In this document: piece after piece, positions 50,281 to 57,515 of the stretch
Numbering within the stretch: the stretch's first letter is position 1
How the letters are laid out: each line of letters starts with the position of its first letter
DNA from: a virus
DNA: 64,000 nt
Reading direction: 5' to 3' (one strand)
Virus record (IMG/VR): IMGVR_UViG_3300030061_002429
Span: 37,689 to 101,688 of that record
Made by a program: the position numbers and the translations under genes
Notes under the pieces: model-generated
What the model saw: the letters and a program-made list of their open reading frames with translations, nothing else
Databases searched by the model: none
Told to the model about the DNA's origin: nothing

Positions 50281-50783
50281 GCCGTCACCTCCACGCCTCG
50301 CCACCAGTCGGGGGCAGGTGTACCCTTCTCCCACTTGGCGAACTGCTTGCTGTGGTAGTAGGCTTGGTATGCTACAACCGCATCGTCATTACGATACTCG
50401 TCGGGCATGGCCTGTGCGAATGGTGTGAGTTCATCATACGGAACAATACCATGTAGTGCATACATTATACCTATAGGTTCATGACACGCATGTTGTTTAC
50501 CGAATCGCATACTGTATTCTAAACATAGTGCCAAACCATGTTGGGCCAACCATCTAAAATTAGCACCGGAGTCACCAGCCCATACTGTGCATGGGTGATG
50601 CTTGTAGCCACCCTTGTAGGGCTTACCTGCTTTGGTGAGTGGCATGTCCTCATCAGTCGCACCATGTCGGCGCAGGGCTGATGCCATCATCTGTGCGGCC
50701 TCTACACACATCTTGGGGATGTGCTTGTCGCAGTGCATTCGTGCCGCAGTGATTGGGTTTCTGTCTAATACAAATATGTTCAT
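50277..50783 (-). CDS. Conserved phage protein, MNIFVLD...HCDKH family
   Basis: 168 residues from ATG 50783 (GGAGGGGAAC upstream). It begins MNIFVLDRNPITAARMHCDK, followed by HIPKMCVEAAQMM, then GYKHHPCTVWAGDSGANFRW and LALCLEYSMRFGKQHAC. The family is widespread in phages and is sometimes labelled a pyrimidine-dimer glycosylase; I see no T4 DenV-like catalytic N-terminus, so the enzyme name is doubtful. Cys/His residues suggest metal binding. Ends RGVEVTA. Confidence 0.82.
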   Translation of the reverse strand: MNIFVLDRNPITAARMHCDKHIPKMCVEAAQMMASALRRHGATDEDMPLTKAGKPYKGGYKHHPCTVWAGDSGANFRWLAQHGLALCLEYSMRFGKQHACHEPIGIMYALHGIVPYDELTPFAQAMPDEYRNDDAVVAYQAYYHSKQFAKWEKGTPAPDWWRGVEVTA

Positions 50784-50911
50784 TCGTTCCCCTCCGTACA
50801 GTATGGACAACAAATGTAACCAGCATCCATATCAAACGACTTGTCGCACCACGGACACAGCATAATCGGTATCAACACTGGTACGTGCTTTGGTGGGTGT
50901 TTTTTCTTCAT
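50780..50911 (-). CDS. 43-residue zinc-ribbon peptide
   Basis: MKKKHPPKHVPVLIPIMLCP then WCDKSFDMDAGY and ICCPYC. The pattern CPWC...CCPYC is a minimal zinc ribbon. The stop overlaps the next ATG (GAATGA), supporting a real gene. Function unknown. Confidence 0.62.
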   Translation of the reverse strand: MKKKHPPKHVPVLIPIMLCPWCDKSFDMDAGYICCPYCTEGNE

Positions 50912-50914
50912 TCT

Positions 50915-51136
50915 CTATTCCTCCAATTGATAATCGAAGTACAGGAAAGCAATCGCTTCCGCTATTGTTTCGGGTGACATCCAATGATGACCACCAAAAC
51001 CAACACGTATACTGCACCCACTCGTGTCTTCCCATGCCTCTTCCAATCCTAAACCACAAGCGTGTTTACACGCTTTGTCGGCTTCTTCAAATCTATCGTG
51101 CGTTTTCCAAATTTCTATATTCCAACCCCATGTCAT
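50915..51136 (-). CDS. Hypothetical protein
   Basis: 73 residues from ATG 51136; ATG 51142, overlapping the upstream stop (ATGA), is an alternative but leaves only two bases after GGTG. Contains two Cys in ACKHACGLG, Trp-rich N-terminus and a C-terminal helix (IAEAIAFLYFDYQLEE). No family. Confidence 0.55.
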   Translation of the reverse strand: MTWGWNIEIWKTHDRFEEADKACKHACGLGLEEAWEDTSGCSIRVGFGGHHWMSPETIAEAIAFLYFDYQLEE

Positions 51137-51138
51137 AT

Positions 51139-51612
51139 TCATCCCACCCTGTAAATGAAATACGTGACATCTTCAAACAATCCGTTTTGGAAAGTCACAA
51201 AGTTTTCTTCGGAGTCGTATCGTGCAAGGAAGTGTCCTCGTCCATCACAGCGTACAGCGTCTTCAACAAAGTGGTCGAAGTCCTTAATCATCGCAGTGAT
51301 GGCTTGGTTTGCACTTGGACTCATCTTCTTTTGCACTTCTTCGATTATGTTACTGCTTACACCAGTGTGTGCTTGGAGGAAGGATGGGGTGAACCCCCAT
51401 ACCGTTTCCTCGATATACTCACGCACTGCTTCATCCGCTTCCTCATCAGTATAGACAAGATAATCGTTGTCGATGTAACCGTCCACTTCTTCAAAGTCAT
51501 ATTCACCAAGATGTATCGCCAGTGCAATGACACGCTCACGGTCATCGCCTACGTTTACAAATGCTCTCTCCCATAATTCGTTCTTCATTCCTTCAATTGT
51601 TTTTGCTTTCAT
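51139..51612 (-). CDS. Conserved phage hypothetical (DRGHFL...Y family)
   Basis: 157 residues, acidic, helical. TDEEADEAVREYIEE and CDGRGHFLARYDSEEN then FIYRVG resemble a family common in phages (DDEADEAFEEYLD...RYDGRGHSLSSYDG), with no known function. Coupled to its neighbours by short overlaps. Confidence 0.7.
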   Translation of the reverse strand: MKAKTIEGMKNELWERAFVNVGDDRERVIALAIHLGEYDFEEVDGYIDNDYLVYTDEEADEAVREYIEETVWGFTPSFLQAHTGVSSNIIEEVQKKMSPSANQAITAMIKDFDHFVEDAVRCDGRGHFLARYDSEENFVTFQNGLFEDVTYFIYRVG

Positions 51613-51818
51613 TCGTTCACCTCATCCATTAACAGTTTCAACCATTCGTTCACAATAGCCATACCCCTGAGTAACTCTATCTTGCACATCCTTGCCCAAT
51701 CACTCACGTCATCCATATCGTGTATGTGATAGAAGGACAGGATGTTGTCGGTTAGATTGTTAGCCTGTACCTTGAGGTCGATTGCTCCCACTTGTATTTC
51801 TTCAATGCTTTCGCTCAT
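51609..51818 (-). CDS. Small helical protein after promoter P5
   Basis: 69 residues, predicted entirely helical (NLTDNILSFYHIHDMDDVSD). No motif. Its ATG (51818) is overlapped by the stop of a five-codon mini-ORF beginning at the standard leaderless position, giving the ATGA coupling discussed in the findings. It leads an operon. Confidence 0.6.
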   Translation of the reverse strand: MSESIEEIQVGAIDLKVQANNLTDNILSFYHIHDMDDVSDWARMCKIELLRGMAIVNEWLKLLMDEVNE

Positions 51819-51844
51819 ACTTTCACTTCCAATGTTTTCACCTT

Positions 51845-51867
51845 CTTTCTCTTTGCCGATTTATAAA
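51845..51867 (-). promoter_or_regulatory. Promoter cassette P5 (class II, with mini-ORF)
   Basis: TTTATAAA at 51860-51867 and TCGGCAAAGAGAAAG at 51845-51859. The gene start is 49 nt from the TATA start instead of 34-36. A TTG-GAA-GTG-AAA-GTA-TGA mini-ORF begins at 35 nt, its stop overlapping the ATG at 51818. Confidence 0.8.
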
Positions 51868-51882
51868 GCAAAGATTACTGAA

Positions 51883-52506
51883 TCAAGCCACTCGTCGTGC
51901 AATGTCTTGCACTCGTTGTTGCATGATGTTGCGAGTCTGTGCATCACGGAGGTACTGCAATGCTTGTTCCATTGGTTCGATACCTCCATGTGCATCGAGT
52001 GAACGTCCTAAGTCTTGTTCACTCATCCCCTGAAACACAGGGTTGCGTTGTCGAAGTGAGTCGAGTTCACCTACATTCGTGGTGAATCTATCTCCCTTCG
52101 GTGCGCCCATTGCTCGGAACGCACCCGCCCCTCCTACATCGACGTAGGAGAGAGAGCCGTCAGGTTGGCGTAGTACATTGTCACCCGTCATACCAAGCAC
52201 ATCCCAGTTGGCTGTTAATGCGTGGGGTACGAAGTCACGCTGTAGTTGTCGTACGTCTTCTTGAGTTGGTCTTGTGCCGACCTCTTGTGAATCGGCTATG
52301 AAGTCGGCAAGCATGGTTGGCTTTCCCCTGTGTGTAATCATCTCGGCTTGAGGTACATTCACACCTAAAGCATTCAAGTATCGGTTCATGTCGAACTCGT
52401 TCTGAATGTGTGCAGGATGCGCTCCTTGCTTGCCTACTCGTGGCCCCTGTTCAGTATCGTACAGGGTTGCACCAGTCGAACCTCCTAAGAATCGAACTGG
52501 TCGCAT
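51883..52506 (-). CDS. HipA/PI-kinase-like protein kinase
   Basis: 207 residues. Kinase-like residues: GGSTGATLYD (8-17), RVGKQGAHPA (Lys26) and NEFDMNRYL (Glu37), then HALTANWDVLGMTGDNVL (Asn100, Asp102, Asn110) and YVDVGGAGAF (Asp123), an arrangement resembling the minimal HipA-type/PI-kinase fold. Such proteins phosphorylate protein or lipid, and occur as toxins or as phage factors. N-terminal leader lacks targeting signals. It is preceded by the structured leader copy B and closes its operon. Confidence 0.58.
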   Translation of the reverse strand: MRPVRFLGGSTGATLYDTEQGPRVGKQGAHPAHIQNEFDMNRYLNALGVNVPQAEMITHRGKPTMLADFIADSQEVGTRPTQEDVRQLQRDFVPHALTANWDVLGMTGDNVLRQPDGSLSYVDVGGAGAFRAMGAPKGDRFTTNVGELDSLRQRNPVFQGMSEQDLGRSLDAHGGIEPMEQALQYLRDAQTRNIMQQRVQDIARRVA

Positions 52507-52539
52507 GGTTATCCCATGTAATCATTGTACATAAATTCA

Positions 52540-52620
52540 GATGGGGAAGGGCTTCATTGTGAAAACACAACAACTATCTCCGAGGTCAAACCTTTTGCCC
52601 TTATTATTGGATAAACCCAT
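52540..52620 (-). ncRNA. Candidate structured leader RNA, copy B (before the kinase-like gene)
   Basis: The 120-bp space between 52507 and 52626 holds no gene. It folds with an outer 5-bp stem (ATGGG 52541-52545 with CCCAT 52616-52620), a 2 x 14-nt internal loop, the inner stem AGGGC/GCCCT (52548-52552 with 52597-52601), then a TTGTG-AAAA-CACAA hairpin (52557-52570) and a small AGG/CCT hairpin. The internal loops have the same lengths as in copy A and share an ATTA core. Located 34 nt before the ATG of the kinase-like gene. Confidence 0.5.
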
Positions 52621-52626
52621 GCGAAT

Positions 52627-52857
52627 CTAATCAAGTGGATGTTCTATATTCAGGTCACCCAGTACCCATCGCAACGCCTTGACCACGCCTTCCAGTGCTT
52701 TGTAGTTTCTCATGTGAAACATACGCTTGTCCCTCGTGCATGATTGCATTGCTGTGTAATGTTTATTTTGTAATCGCTCGGCTTTGTCGAGCATCTCTTC
52801 AATCTCTACCCACGTTCTTTCGTAGGTGAAGTGTTCACTGTCTTGATGGTCGTTCAT
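52627..52857 (-). CDS. Small helical phage protein
   Basis: 76 residues from ATG 52857 (GGAAGTAGA upstream; ATGA overlap). YERTWVEIEEMLDKAERLQN and MRNYKALEGVVKALRWVLGD then NIEHPLD match a recurrent phage family. Helical and charged, function unknown. It closes the paralogous array. Confidence 0.68.
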   Translation of the reverse strand: MNDHQDSEHFTYERTWVEIEEMLDKAERLQNKHYTAMQSCTRDKRMFHMRNYKALEGVVKALRWVLGDLNIEHPLD

Positions 52858-53180
52858 TCTACTTCCGCCTTCCATTCGCTTTGTTCTTCATCACCATACT
52901 GTACCATGACACGATGGCCTTTTTCAAGCATCCATGTTTCACAGTCTTCGTAACAACGAGCATCCCTGTAATCATAGAAGGCTTGCACGATTCGTCGCTC
53001 AATACGCAGTGCTTCACGCAACCGCTTGACTTCTGCAAGAAGTTTTGGTGCGTCATTCAGTAGTGCGGAGGTAGCCTTGTGTTGTTCAATCGTTTCAGCG
53101 TTTTTCAGCATCCATTTAGACCAAGCCCAAGTCTGTCCTTCACTCGCTAAGTGTCCTTCGTATTTGTCTGTGTCAATCAT
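52854..53180 (-). CDS. MIDTDKYEGH family member 1 (Ea22-like)
   Basis: 108 residues. It begins MIDTDKYEGHLASEGQTWAW, has the conserved core SALLNDAPKLLAEVKRLREA, and then a variable coiled C-terminus (EQSEWKAEVE). Seven such genes lie in tandem at 52854-55047; N-terminal DNA is nearly identical. The format (short N-tag, variable middle, conserved xDAPxLLxEVKRLRE helix) is like phage Ead/Ea22 proteins, whose function is unclear. It overlaps its neighbours by a few bases. Confidence 0.82.
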   Translation of the reverse strand: MIDTDKYEGHLASEGQTWAWSKWMLKNAETIEQHKATSALLNDAPKLLAEVKRLREALRIERRIVQAFYDYRDARCYEDCETWMLEKGHRVMVQYGDEEQSEWKAEVE

Positions 53181-53518
53181 TCTTCCTCATCCTCGTGGTA
53201 ACCTATCATATCTCTCAAGCAATCAGTGGCATGTTGTATGTCACGAATGTAGTGGTTGTCCATGCTGTCAATCATGTCCACAATCTGCTCACGCAACCGC
53301 TTGACTTCTTGAAGGAGTAGTGGTGCGTCTTGTAAGAGTTGAATGTTAGGGTAATCAGCGTGAGTGAAGTCAATGTCAGTGAAGTAAGATGTTTCAGTCA
53401 CCAGCACTCCGTTTGCATCTACGATGTCAAGGTGAGAGCCTTCGTCATCGTATGGTTGTCCTTCGGCAGTTCGCCACGGCCCCAACCTGTGTCCTTCGTA
53501 TTTGTCTGTGTCAATCAT
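53177..53518 (-). CDS. MIDTDKYEGH family member 2
   Basis: 113 residues: MIDTDKYEGHRLGPWRTAEG, an acidic middle (HLDIVDANGVLVTETSYFTD), then LLQDAPLLLQEVKRLREQIV and a tail rich in Asp/Glu (GYHEDEEE). The HxxGPW module after the tag is typical of the group. ATG overlaps the upstream stop by 8 bp. Confidence 0.82.
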   Translation of the reverse strand: MIDTDKYEGHRLGPWRTAEGQPYDDEGSHLDIVDANGVLVTETSYFTDIDFTHADYPNIQLLQDAPLLLQEVKRLREQIVDMIDSMDNHYIRDIQHATDCLRDMIGYHEDEEE

Positions 53519-53825
53519 GTTTCGTCATCTCCTTGTATGTTCCCCCATAAAGCCATGTGCATTTCATAGAATCGCATCCACGAATCGCTTCATGTAATCG
53601 CTCATTCTCTTCACGCAACCGCTTGACTTCGGCAAGAAGTTTTGGTGCGTCTGCCATAAGTTGTTGAGTTGGCGTATCATCATTCCAATCTTCGCCAACA
53701 AGTTCAACAGTACATGGCTCTCCTAAAACCTGTACTATTTCTTTCCCTATTGCATTGTATAAGCAAAAGTAATCCCAATGCCACGGTCCTTCTGTATGTC
53801 CTTCGTATTTGTCTGTGTCAATCAT
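53511..53825 (-). CDS. MIDTDKYEGH family member 3
   Basis: 104 residues: MIDTDKYEGHTEGPWHWDYF, then a beta-like variable part, QLMADAPKLLAEVKRLREEN and a C-terminal helix ending KEMTKHD. The conserved helix is placed later than in member 1, showing that the tag and helix are kept while the spacer varies. Confidence 0.82.
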   Translation of the reverse strand: MIDTDKYEGHTEGPWHWDYFCLYNAIGKEIVQVLGEPCTVELVGEDWNDDTPTQQLMADAPKLLAEVKRLREENERLHEAIRGCDSMKCTWLYGGTYKEMTKHD

Positions 53826-53829
53826 TCAA

Positions 53830-54291
53830 TCACCTCTTTCGTGCAACTTCACTTGGTTCACCCCAATGCTTTACCCAAGCATCTCGGTTAGTAGTAATGT
53901 ATCTCTCAATGAGTTGAACAGTTCCTTCTTCGTCATAATCCCAATAGTGGGTTTCGGGATAGAGCCATACTTCCATAGCGTAGTGCCATGTGTTATCTCC
54001 TACCTGCGCCCTCATGTGTTCGGCTTGTGTGATTGCATAGTCTTTCAACTGATACTTCTTGACTTCTTGAAGGATTAGTGGTGCGTCAGCGATGAGTTGT
54101 GCGTCGGCCTTAGACAATGTATTCTTACGCACACCGAGCATACATTTATCGAGGCGTGTAACATTGATGGATTGAGAGTTGTTCTTGTGTGTAGGAAGAA
54201 GAACCTCCCATCCAAAACCGTGTGTGTCTGTACCATCGTATGCGTACCATTCTCCTTCTGTATGTCCTTCGTATTTGTCTGTGTCAATCAT
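53830..54291 (-). CDS. MIDTDKYEGH family member 4 (longest)
   Basis: 153 residues: tag MIDTDKYEGHTEGEWYAYDG, a long variable middle (including CMLGVRKNTLS), the motif QLIADAPLILQEVKKYQLKD, where RLRE is degraded to KYQL, and an added Trp/Tyr-rich C-terminal domain (HYWDYDEEGTVQLIERYITT). The C-terminal extension is unique in the array and may be a fused extra domain. Confidence 0.8.
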   Translation of the reverse strand: MIDTDKYEGHTEGEWYAYDGTDTHGFGWEVLLPTHKNNSQSINVTRLDKCMLGVRKNTLSKADAQLIADAPLILQEVKKYQLKDYAITQAEHMRAQVGDNTWHYAMEVWLYPETHYWDYDEEGTVQLIERYITTNRDAWVKHWGEPSEVARKR

Positions 54292-54620
54292 TCTTCTTCA
54301 CCCCAAACATAGTCATCAAAGTTCATCATCGCTGAATCATTGTGGAGAACTTGTTTGTAAGCCCATTTAGTCGCCCTTGATAACTGTTCACTCAACCTCT
54401 TGATGTATGCTTCTCGTCCGTCTAATTCTTCACGCAATCGCTTGACTTCCTCAAGGAGAAGTGGTGAGTCGGCTATAAGATGAGTATTGATTTCTTCAAT
54501 CACAGTCGCAATTTTACCACCTACATTCCCTATTTTGCAAGCGTCTTGAGCATGGATGCGCTCTCCATGAATCTCCCACGGCGCAGGTGTATGTCCTTCG
54601 TATTTGTCTGTGTCAATCAT
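54288..54620 (-). CDS. MIDTDKYEGH family member 5
   Basis: 110 residues: MIDTDKYEGHTPAPWEIHGE, variable middle with a VGGKIATVIEEINTHL segment, then IADSPLLLEEVKRLREELDG and an acidic tail. Coupled by ATGA to both neighbours. Confidence 0.82.
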   Translation of the reverse strand: MIDTDKYEGHTPAPWEIHGERIHAQDACKIGNVGGKIATVIEEINTHLIADSPLLLEEVKRLREELDGREAYIKRLSEQLSRATKWAYKQVLHNDSAMMNFDDYVWGEEE

Positions 54621-54847
54621 TCTTCTTCACTCCTATACTCTTCATCGTAAGCACCATATCCAACGGCTTTCTCAACCATGTCCCTTAGTCGCTCATTTTC
54701 TTCACGCAGTCGCTTGTACGCTTCAAGGAGAAGTGGTGCGTCATTCAGTAGTGCATAAGTAGCAACCAGTTCTTTTCCATCATTCACAACCACTATCTCA
54801 TAAGTGTATTCGGTTGAGTGTCCGTCGTATTTGTTTGTGTCAATCAT
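54617..54847 (-). CDS. MIDTDKYEGH family member 6 (short)
   Basis: 76 residues: MIDTNKYDGHSTEYTYEIVV, then ALLNDAPLLLEAYKRLREEN, a coiled segment and the acidic end YRSEEE. A shortened variant missing most of the spacer, retaining tag and helix. Confidence 0.8.
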   Translation of the reverse strand: MIDTNKYDGHSTEYTYEIVVVNDGKELVATYALLNDAPLLLEAYKRLREENERLRDMVEKAVGYGAYDEEYRSEEE

Positions 54848-55047
54848 TCAATCATCACCTTCAAAGCACCTTTGATTCCCAATAAAATATCTTCATCCTC
54901 ATAAGTGATAACTGCATCAAGATATTCATACAATGTCTTCACTCCTTTTCGCAACCGCTTGACTTCTGCGAGCAGGTCAAGTGCCAACACATTGTTTCTC
55001 CCATCATCATCTTTGAGAATGCGCTCGTATTCGTCTGTGTCAATCAT
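54844..55047 (-). CDS. MIDTDKYEGH family member 7 (most diverged)
   Basis: 67 residues: MIDTDEYERILKDDDGRNNV, LLAEVKRLRKGVKTLYEYLD, then IKGALKVMIE. The tag and the EVKRLR helix remain; the PW and DAP elements are lost. It is the first gene translated of the seven and may be the oldest or most degraded copy. Confidence 0.75.
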   Translation of the reverse strand: MIDTDEYERILKDDDGRNNVLALDLLAEVKRLRKGVKTLYEYLDAVITYEDEDILLGIKGALKVMIE

Positions 55048-55649
55048 TCTTCTTCACCTTTTGATACACCTTGTGTTGGTCGCTTACCTTCACACTGAAT
55101 GTACGCATTGTTTTGTTCAACGAAGTTAATCATTTCACTGCACTTCTTGAAATCAATATCAAGTCGCCATGTGTTTGAGAAGTTGAACTTGAACACATGC
55201 TCAAGGTTTGGATTCATCACTGCATTGTTTGAGCCGTCAATGACCAACTGGTAGCCATCTTCGTACTTTTCAACACTGATGTTACGCACGTAACATACTG
55301 TATCTGATGCAAACGACGTATGTGTTGCTTTGAGAGCATGTAAATATGCCCCCACATCAGGAGGCATGGTGTACTTACCTGCGAAACCGTATTCACGGTT
55401 GATGGTAACTTCACCAAAGCCCTGTACATGCATGACACCAGTGCCCTCGCTACTGATTGTCCTTACCTGTAAGGTCGGTTCGTTCACTTGTTTTGCTTCT
55501 TTGTATTGTTCGTCTATTGTTTGTTCTCCCATGTTGTTCACTTCCATATTCATTGGCATTGGCACAGAAAATAGTTTCGCAATGAAATCTTGTGCATCTG
55601 CAATTTGTTCGGTCATTTCTTTTGTTTCGTCTTCATTGTTTTCGGTCAT
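55044..55649 (-). CDS. Hypothetical protein upstream of the paralogous array
   Basis: 201 residues, acidic N-terminus (TENNEDETKEMTEQIADAQD), a beta-rich centre (TGVMHVQGFGEVTINREYGF) and C-terminal strands (VFKFNFSNTWRLDIDFKKCS), ending KGEEE. It overlaps the array by ATGA. No motif; could be a small capsid-like or regulatory protein, but nothing is diagnostic. Confidence 0.6.
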   Translation of the reverse strand: MTENNEDETKEMTEQIADAQDFIAKLFSVPMPMNMEVNNMGEQTIDEQYKEAKQVNEPTLQVRTISSEGTGVMHVQGFGEVTINREYGFAGKYTMPPDVGAYLHALKATHTSFASDTVCYVRNISVEKYEDGYQLVIDGSNNAVMNPNLEHVFKFNFSNTWRLDIDFKKCSEMINFVEQNNAYIQCEGKRPTQGVSKGEEE

Positions 55650-55851
55650 TGTAATCCCTCTCTTGTTCTATGTTTTTCATGTCTTTCAGCACTTTCTTCC
55701 ACATGTCTATGATGTGTGGAATGTACTCAATAATGTCATCCACTTCTTCATCAAAACCGTAGTCTTTCAAGTCCTTGAGTGTAATCCGTCCATCACCACT
55801 CCAGTGATGGTTGTATGCTAATTCGTCCAGTGTCGCAGGGCAACTCACCAT
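55633..55851 (-). CDS. Small acidic protein
   Basis: 72 residues from ATG 55851, eight bases after GAGGAGG; an ATG at 55857 lies too close to it. Helical (ITLKDLKDYGFDEEVDDIIE), ends IEQERDYNDRKQ. No family. Confidence 0.55.
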   Translation of the reverse strand: MVSCPATLDELAYNHHWSGDGRITLKDLKDYGFDEEVDDIIEYIPHIIDMWKKVLKDMKNIEQERDYNDRKQ

Positions 55852-55853
55852 GT

Positions 55854-56105
55854 TCATTCCTCCTCGTTCATGTAATCAGGTATGTTCATCGGTATCAGTG
55901 ATGCTCGGTTGGGTACGACGTACGATGGTCCGACATCCGATAGGTCGTTGAATAACTCCCATCCACGAGTCGTCTTGCGTACCATGTAGCCCACGTATCG
56001 CTCGTCACCGTTCTCAACGAAGGTCACTTGATACCAATGTGGGTTCACTCGTTGCATCTCATACCAATGCGTTGTGCTTAATACCAGTCTGTAATAGTCA
56101 TCCAT
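55854..56105 (-). CDS. Small protein after promoter P6
   Basis: 83 residues from ATG 56105, placed 35 nt from the TATA start like other promoter-linked starts; earlier ATGs (56120, 56114) lie too close to the TATA box. Mixed alpha/beta with aromatic residues, no motif. GGAGATGAGAACT precedes the ATG. Confidence 0.6.
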   Translation of the reverse strand: MDDYYRLVLSTTHWYEMQRVNPHWYQVTFVENGDERYVGYMVRKTTRGWELFNDLSDVGPSYVVPNRASLIPMNIPDYMNEEE

Positions 56106-56117
56106 AGTTCTCATCTC

Positions 56118-56140
56118 CATTCTCTTTGCCAATTTATAAA
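56118..56140 (-). promoter_or_regulatory. Promoter cassette P6
   Basis: TTTATAAA at 56133-56140 and TTGGCAAAGAGAATG at 56118-56132 (box with AATG instead of AAAG). Start codon 35 nt from the TATA start. Confidence 0.8.
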
Positions 56141-56166
56141 GCAGTGATTGATGATAGTCATCAGAC

Positions 56167-57480
56167 TCACGCATCAGCCTCCGCCTTTTCCTTCTTCACA
56201 CGCTGGATGTGCAAAGGCAACTTAGGGAGGTTATCATACATACCACTGTAGTTGCTCTTGCTCGCAGGTGCTTTGAGAAATTCTTTGAACATGTCTTGGG
56301 GTGTGGGTAAATCTTCAACAAACACATCGGGCTTGAGTCGTAACTCGTAACTCATTCTCTCCAACACACTCGTTACCTGTTGGTCTGTGATGTTGAACTC
56401 TTCATCAACCTCTCGATACACTGGGTACGCACCCGATGGTAGTGGCAATGCTTCCACCAACATGTCCCTGTATTGTTGGGCAGTGGTTTTATCAGCAAAG
56501 ATGTAAGGTGTTGATACACTACTTGTATCGAAACGTGGGTAGTACTCCCACTTGTGTGTCGTGTAGTTGTATGAACGACTGTGACCTAACGTACCGCCAA
56601 CGACTGTGACTGAAAAGTACGTCAACTCCTCGACAGGTTTCCAGTGATACTTGTTCACCGCTATACCCCAATAGTCTGTCGTGTTCTTTACAGCATACTC
56701 CCAGCCGTTGATGGTGTCACCAATCTTACGGTTGAACGAGTTGCTTACAAGAACTTCTTGACGTACAGTTTCCAACCATGACCACTCTCGCCACTCGAAT
56801 GTACGACCTCGACCCACTGATGTTTGTCTACATCTTCCGTTCTTGACCATGCGATTGAAACCTTTGTTGATACAGCGAAGCAATTCTTTCTCACCATCCT
56901 TGTCAGTAAGCACTCGTATCAAACCACGCCAGTCTGAATCCGATACTTCTGTTAGGTGTTTGGTTGATTGCCAATTCCTAAAGTGTGAACGATTCTTCTC
57001 CCACGATGAAATCAACTTACCACGATACAGTGGGGTTAATGCACCTGTTGAGCCGTTGCTTTCTTTCATCTCCTTCCATGTGCTTCCACTGTTAATCCGT
57101 TCCAACAAATTCGTTCTCATGTGCCATGACATTCCACTCACCATCGGGTACTTACCGTGTTGCTCAAAGTACGCTTGATTCGTTTTGTCCTCGACCTTTG
57201 TATCAACGAGAGCAAACAATCGTGTGTCGTACCAAAAGGCACGTCGTGTCTGTTCGTTGATGCAATCCTTTGCTGTCACTTGCACATCAGGTCCGAGTGA
57301 CATCAGTGTATAGGTCAGCGCAATGTCCATTGCACATGACCTGCGACACATGTCTTTGGTCTTACCAATACCAAGTGTCGATATAATCTCATCATCGGTG
57401 AAGCGTAAGGATGTACCTACTAACCCTACCCTTTCCCATTCATTTGCGCTTCTATGTGTGTTGTGGTGTGTTCGTCCCAT
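56167..57480 (-). CDS. Hypothetical protein, monocistronic after P7
   Basis: 437 residues from ATG 57480, 35 nt after the TATA-type box (an ATG at 57489 lies within the expected upstream region). No recognised family. It has many Trp residues (EWREWSWLETVRQEVLVSNS), basic DNA-binding-like stretches (RGRTFEWR) and mixed alpha/beta predictions; a nucleotidyltransferase- or recombinase-like fold cannot be excluded. It stands alone between promoters P7 and P6. Confidence 0.6.
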   Translation of the reverse strand: MGRTHHNTHRSANEWERVGLVGTSLRFTDDEIISTLGIGKTKDMCRRSCAMDIALTYTLMSLGPDVQVTAKDCINEQTRRAFWYDTRLFALVDTKVEDKTNQAYFEQHGKYPMVSGMSWHMRTNLLERINSGSTWKEMKESNGSTGALTPLYRGKLISSWEKNRSHFRNWQSTKHLTEVSDSDWRGLIRVLTDKDGEKELLRCINKGFNRMVKNGRCRQTSVGRGRTFEWREWSWLETVRQEVLVSNSFNRKIGDTINGWEYAVKNTTDYWGIAVNKYHWKPVEELTYFSVTVVGGTLGHSRSYNYTTHKWEYYPRFDTSSVSTPYIFADKTTAQQYRDMLVEALPLPSGAYPVYREVDEEFNITDQQVTSVLERMSYELRLKPDVFVEDLPTPQDMFKEFLKAPASKSNYSGMYDNLPKLPLHIQRVKKEKAEADA

Positions 57481-57492
57481 ATTTCTCATCTC

Positions 57493-57515
57493 CTTTCTCT
57501 TTGCCAGTTTATATA
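57493..57515 (-). promoter_or_regulatory. Promoter cassette P7
   Basis: TATATAAA at 57508-57515 and CTGGCAAAGAGAAAG at 57493-57507. The upstream gene's TGA (57516) abuts it. ATG 57480 is 35 nt from the TATA start. Confidence 0.8.

Noticed and set aside
52507-52626. Possible tRNA in the gene-free stretch
   Set aside because: No acceptor, D and T arms of standard sizes and no GTTCRANYC loop; the fold matches copy A at 39,130 instead.
52854-55047. Repeats of about 29 bp suggesting a CRISPR array
   Set aside because: The repeats are the coding starts (MIDTDKYEGH) of paralogous genes, spaced irregularly by 200-460 bp and in frame, not a spacer array.
57480-57489. ATG 57489 as the start of the gene at 56167
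   Set aside because: At 26 nt from the TATA start it would precede the expected transcript start; all other class I starts are at 34-36 nt.
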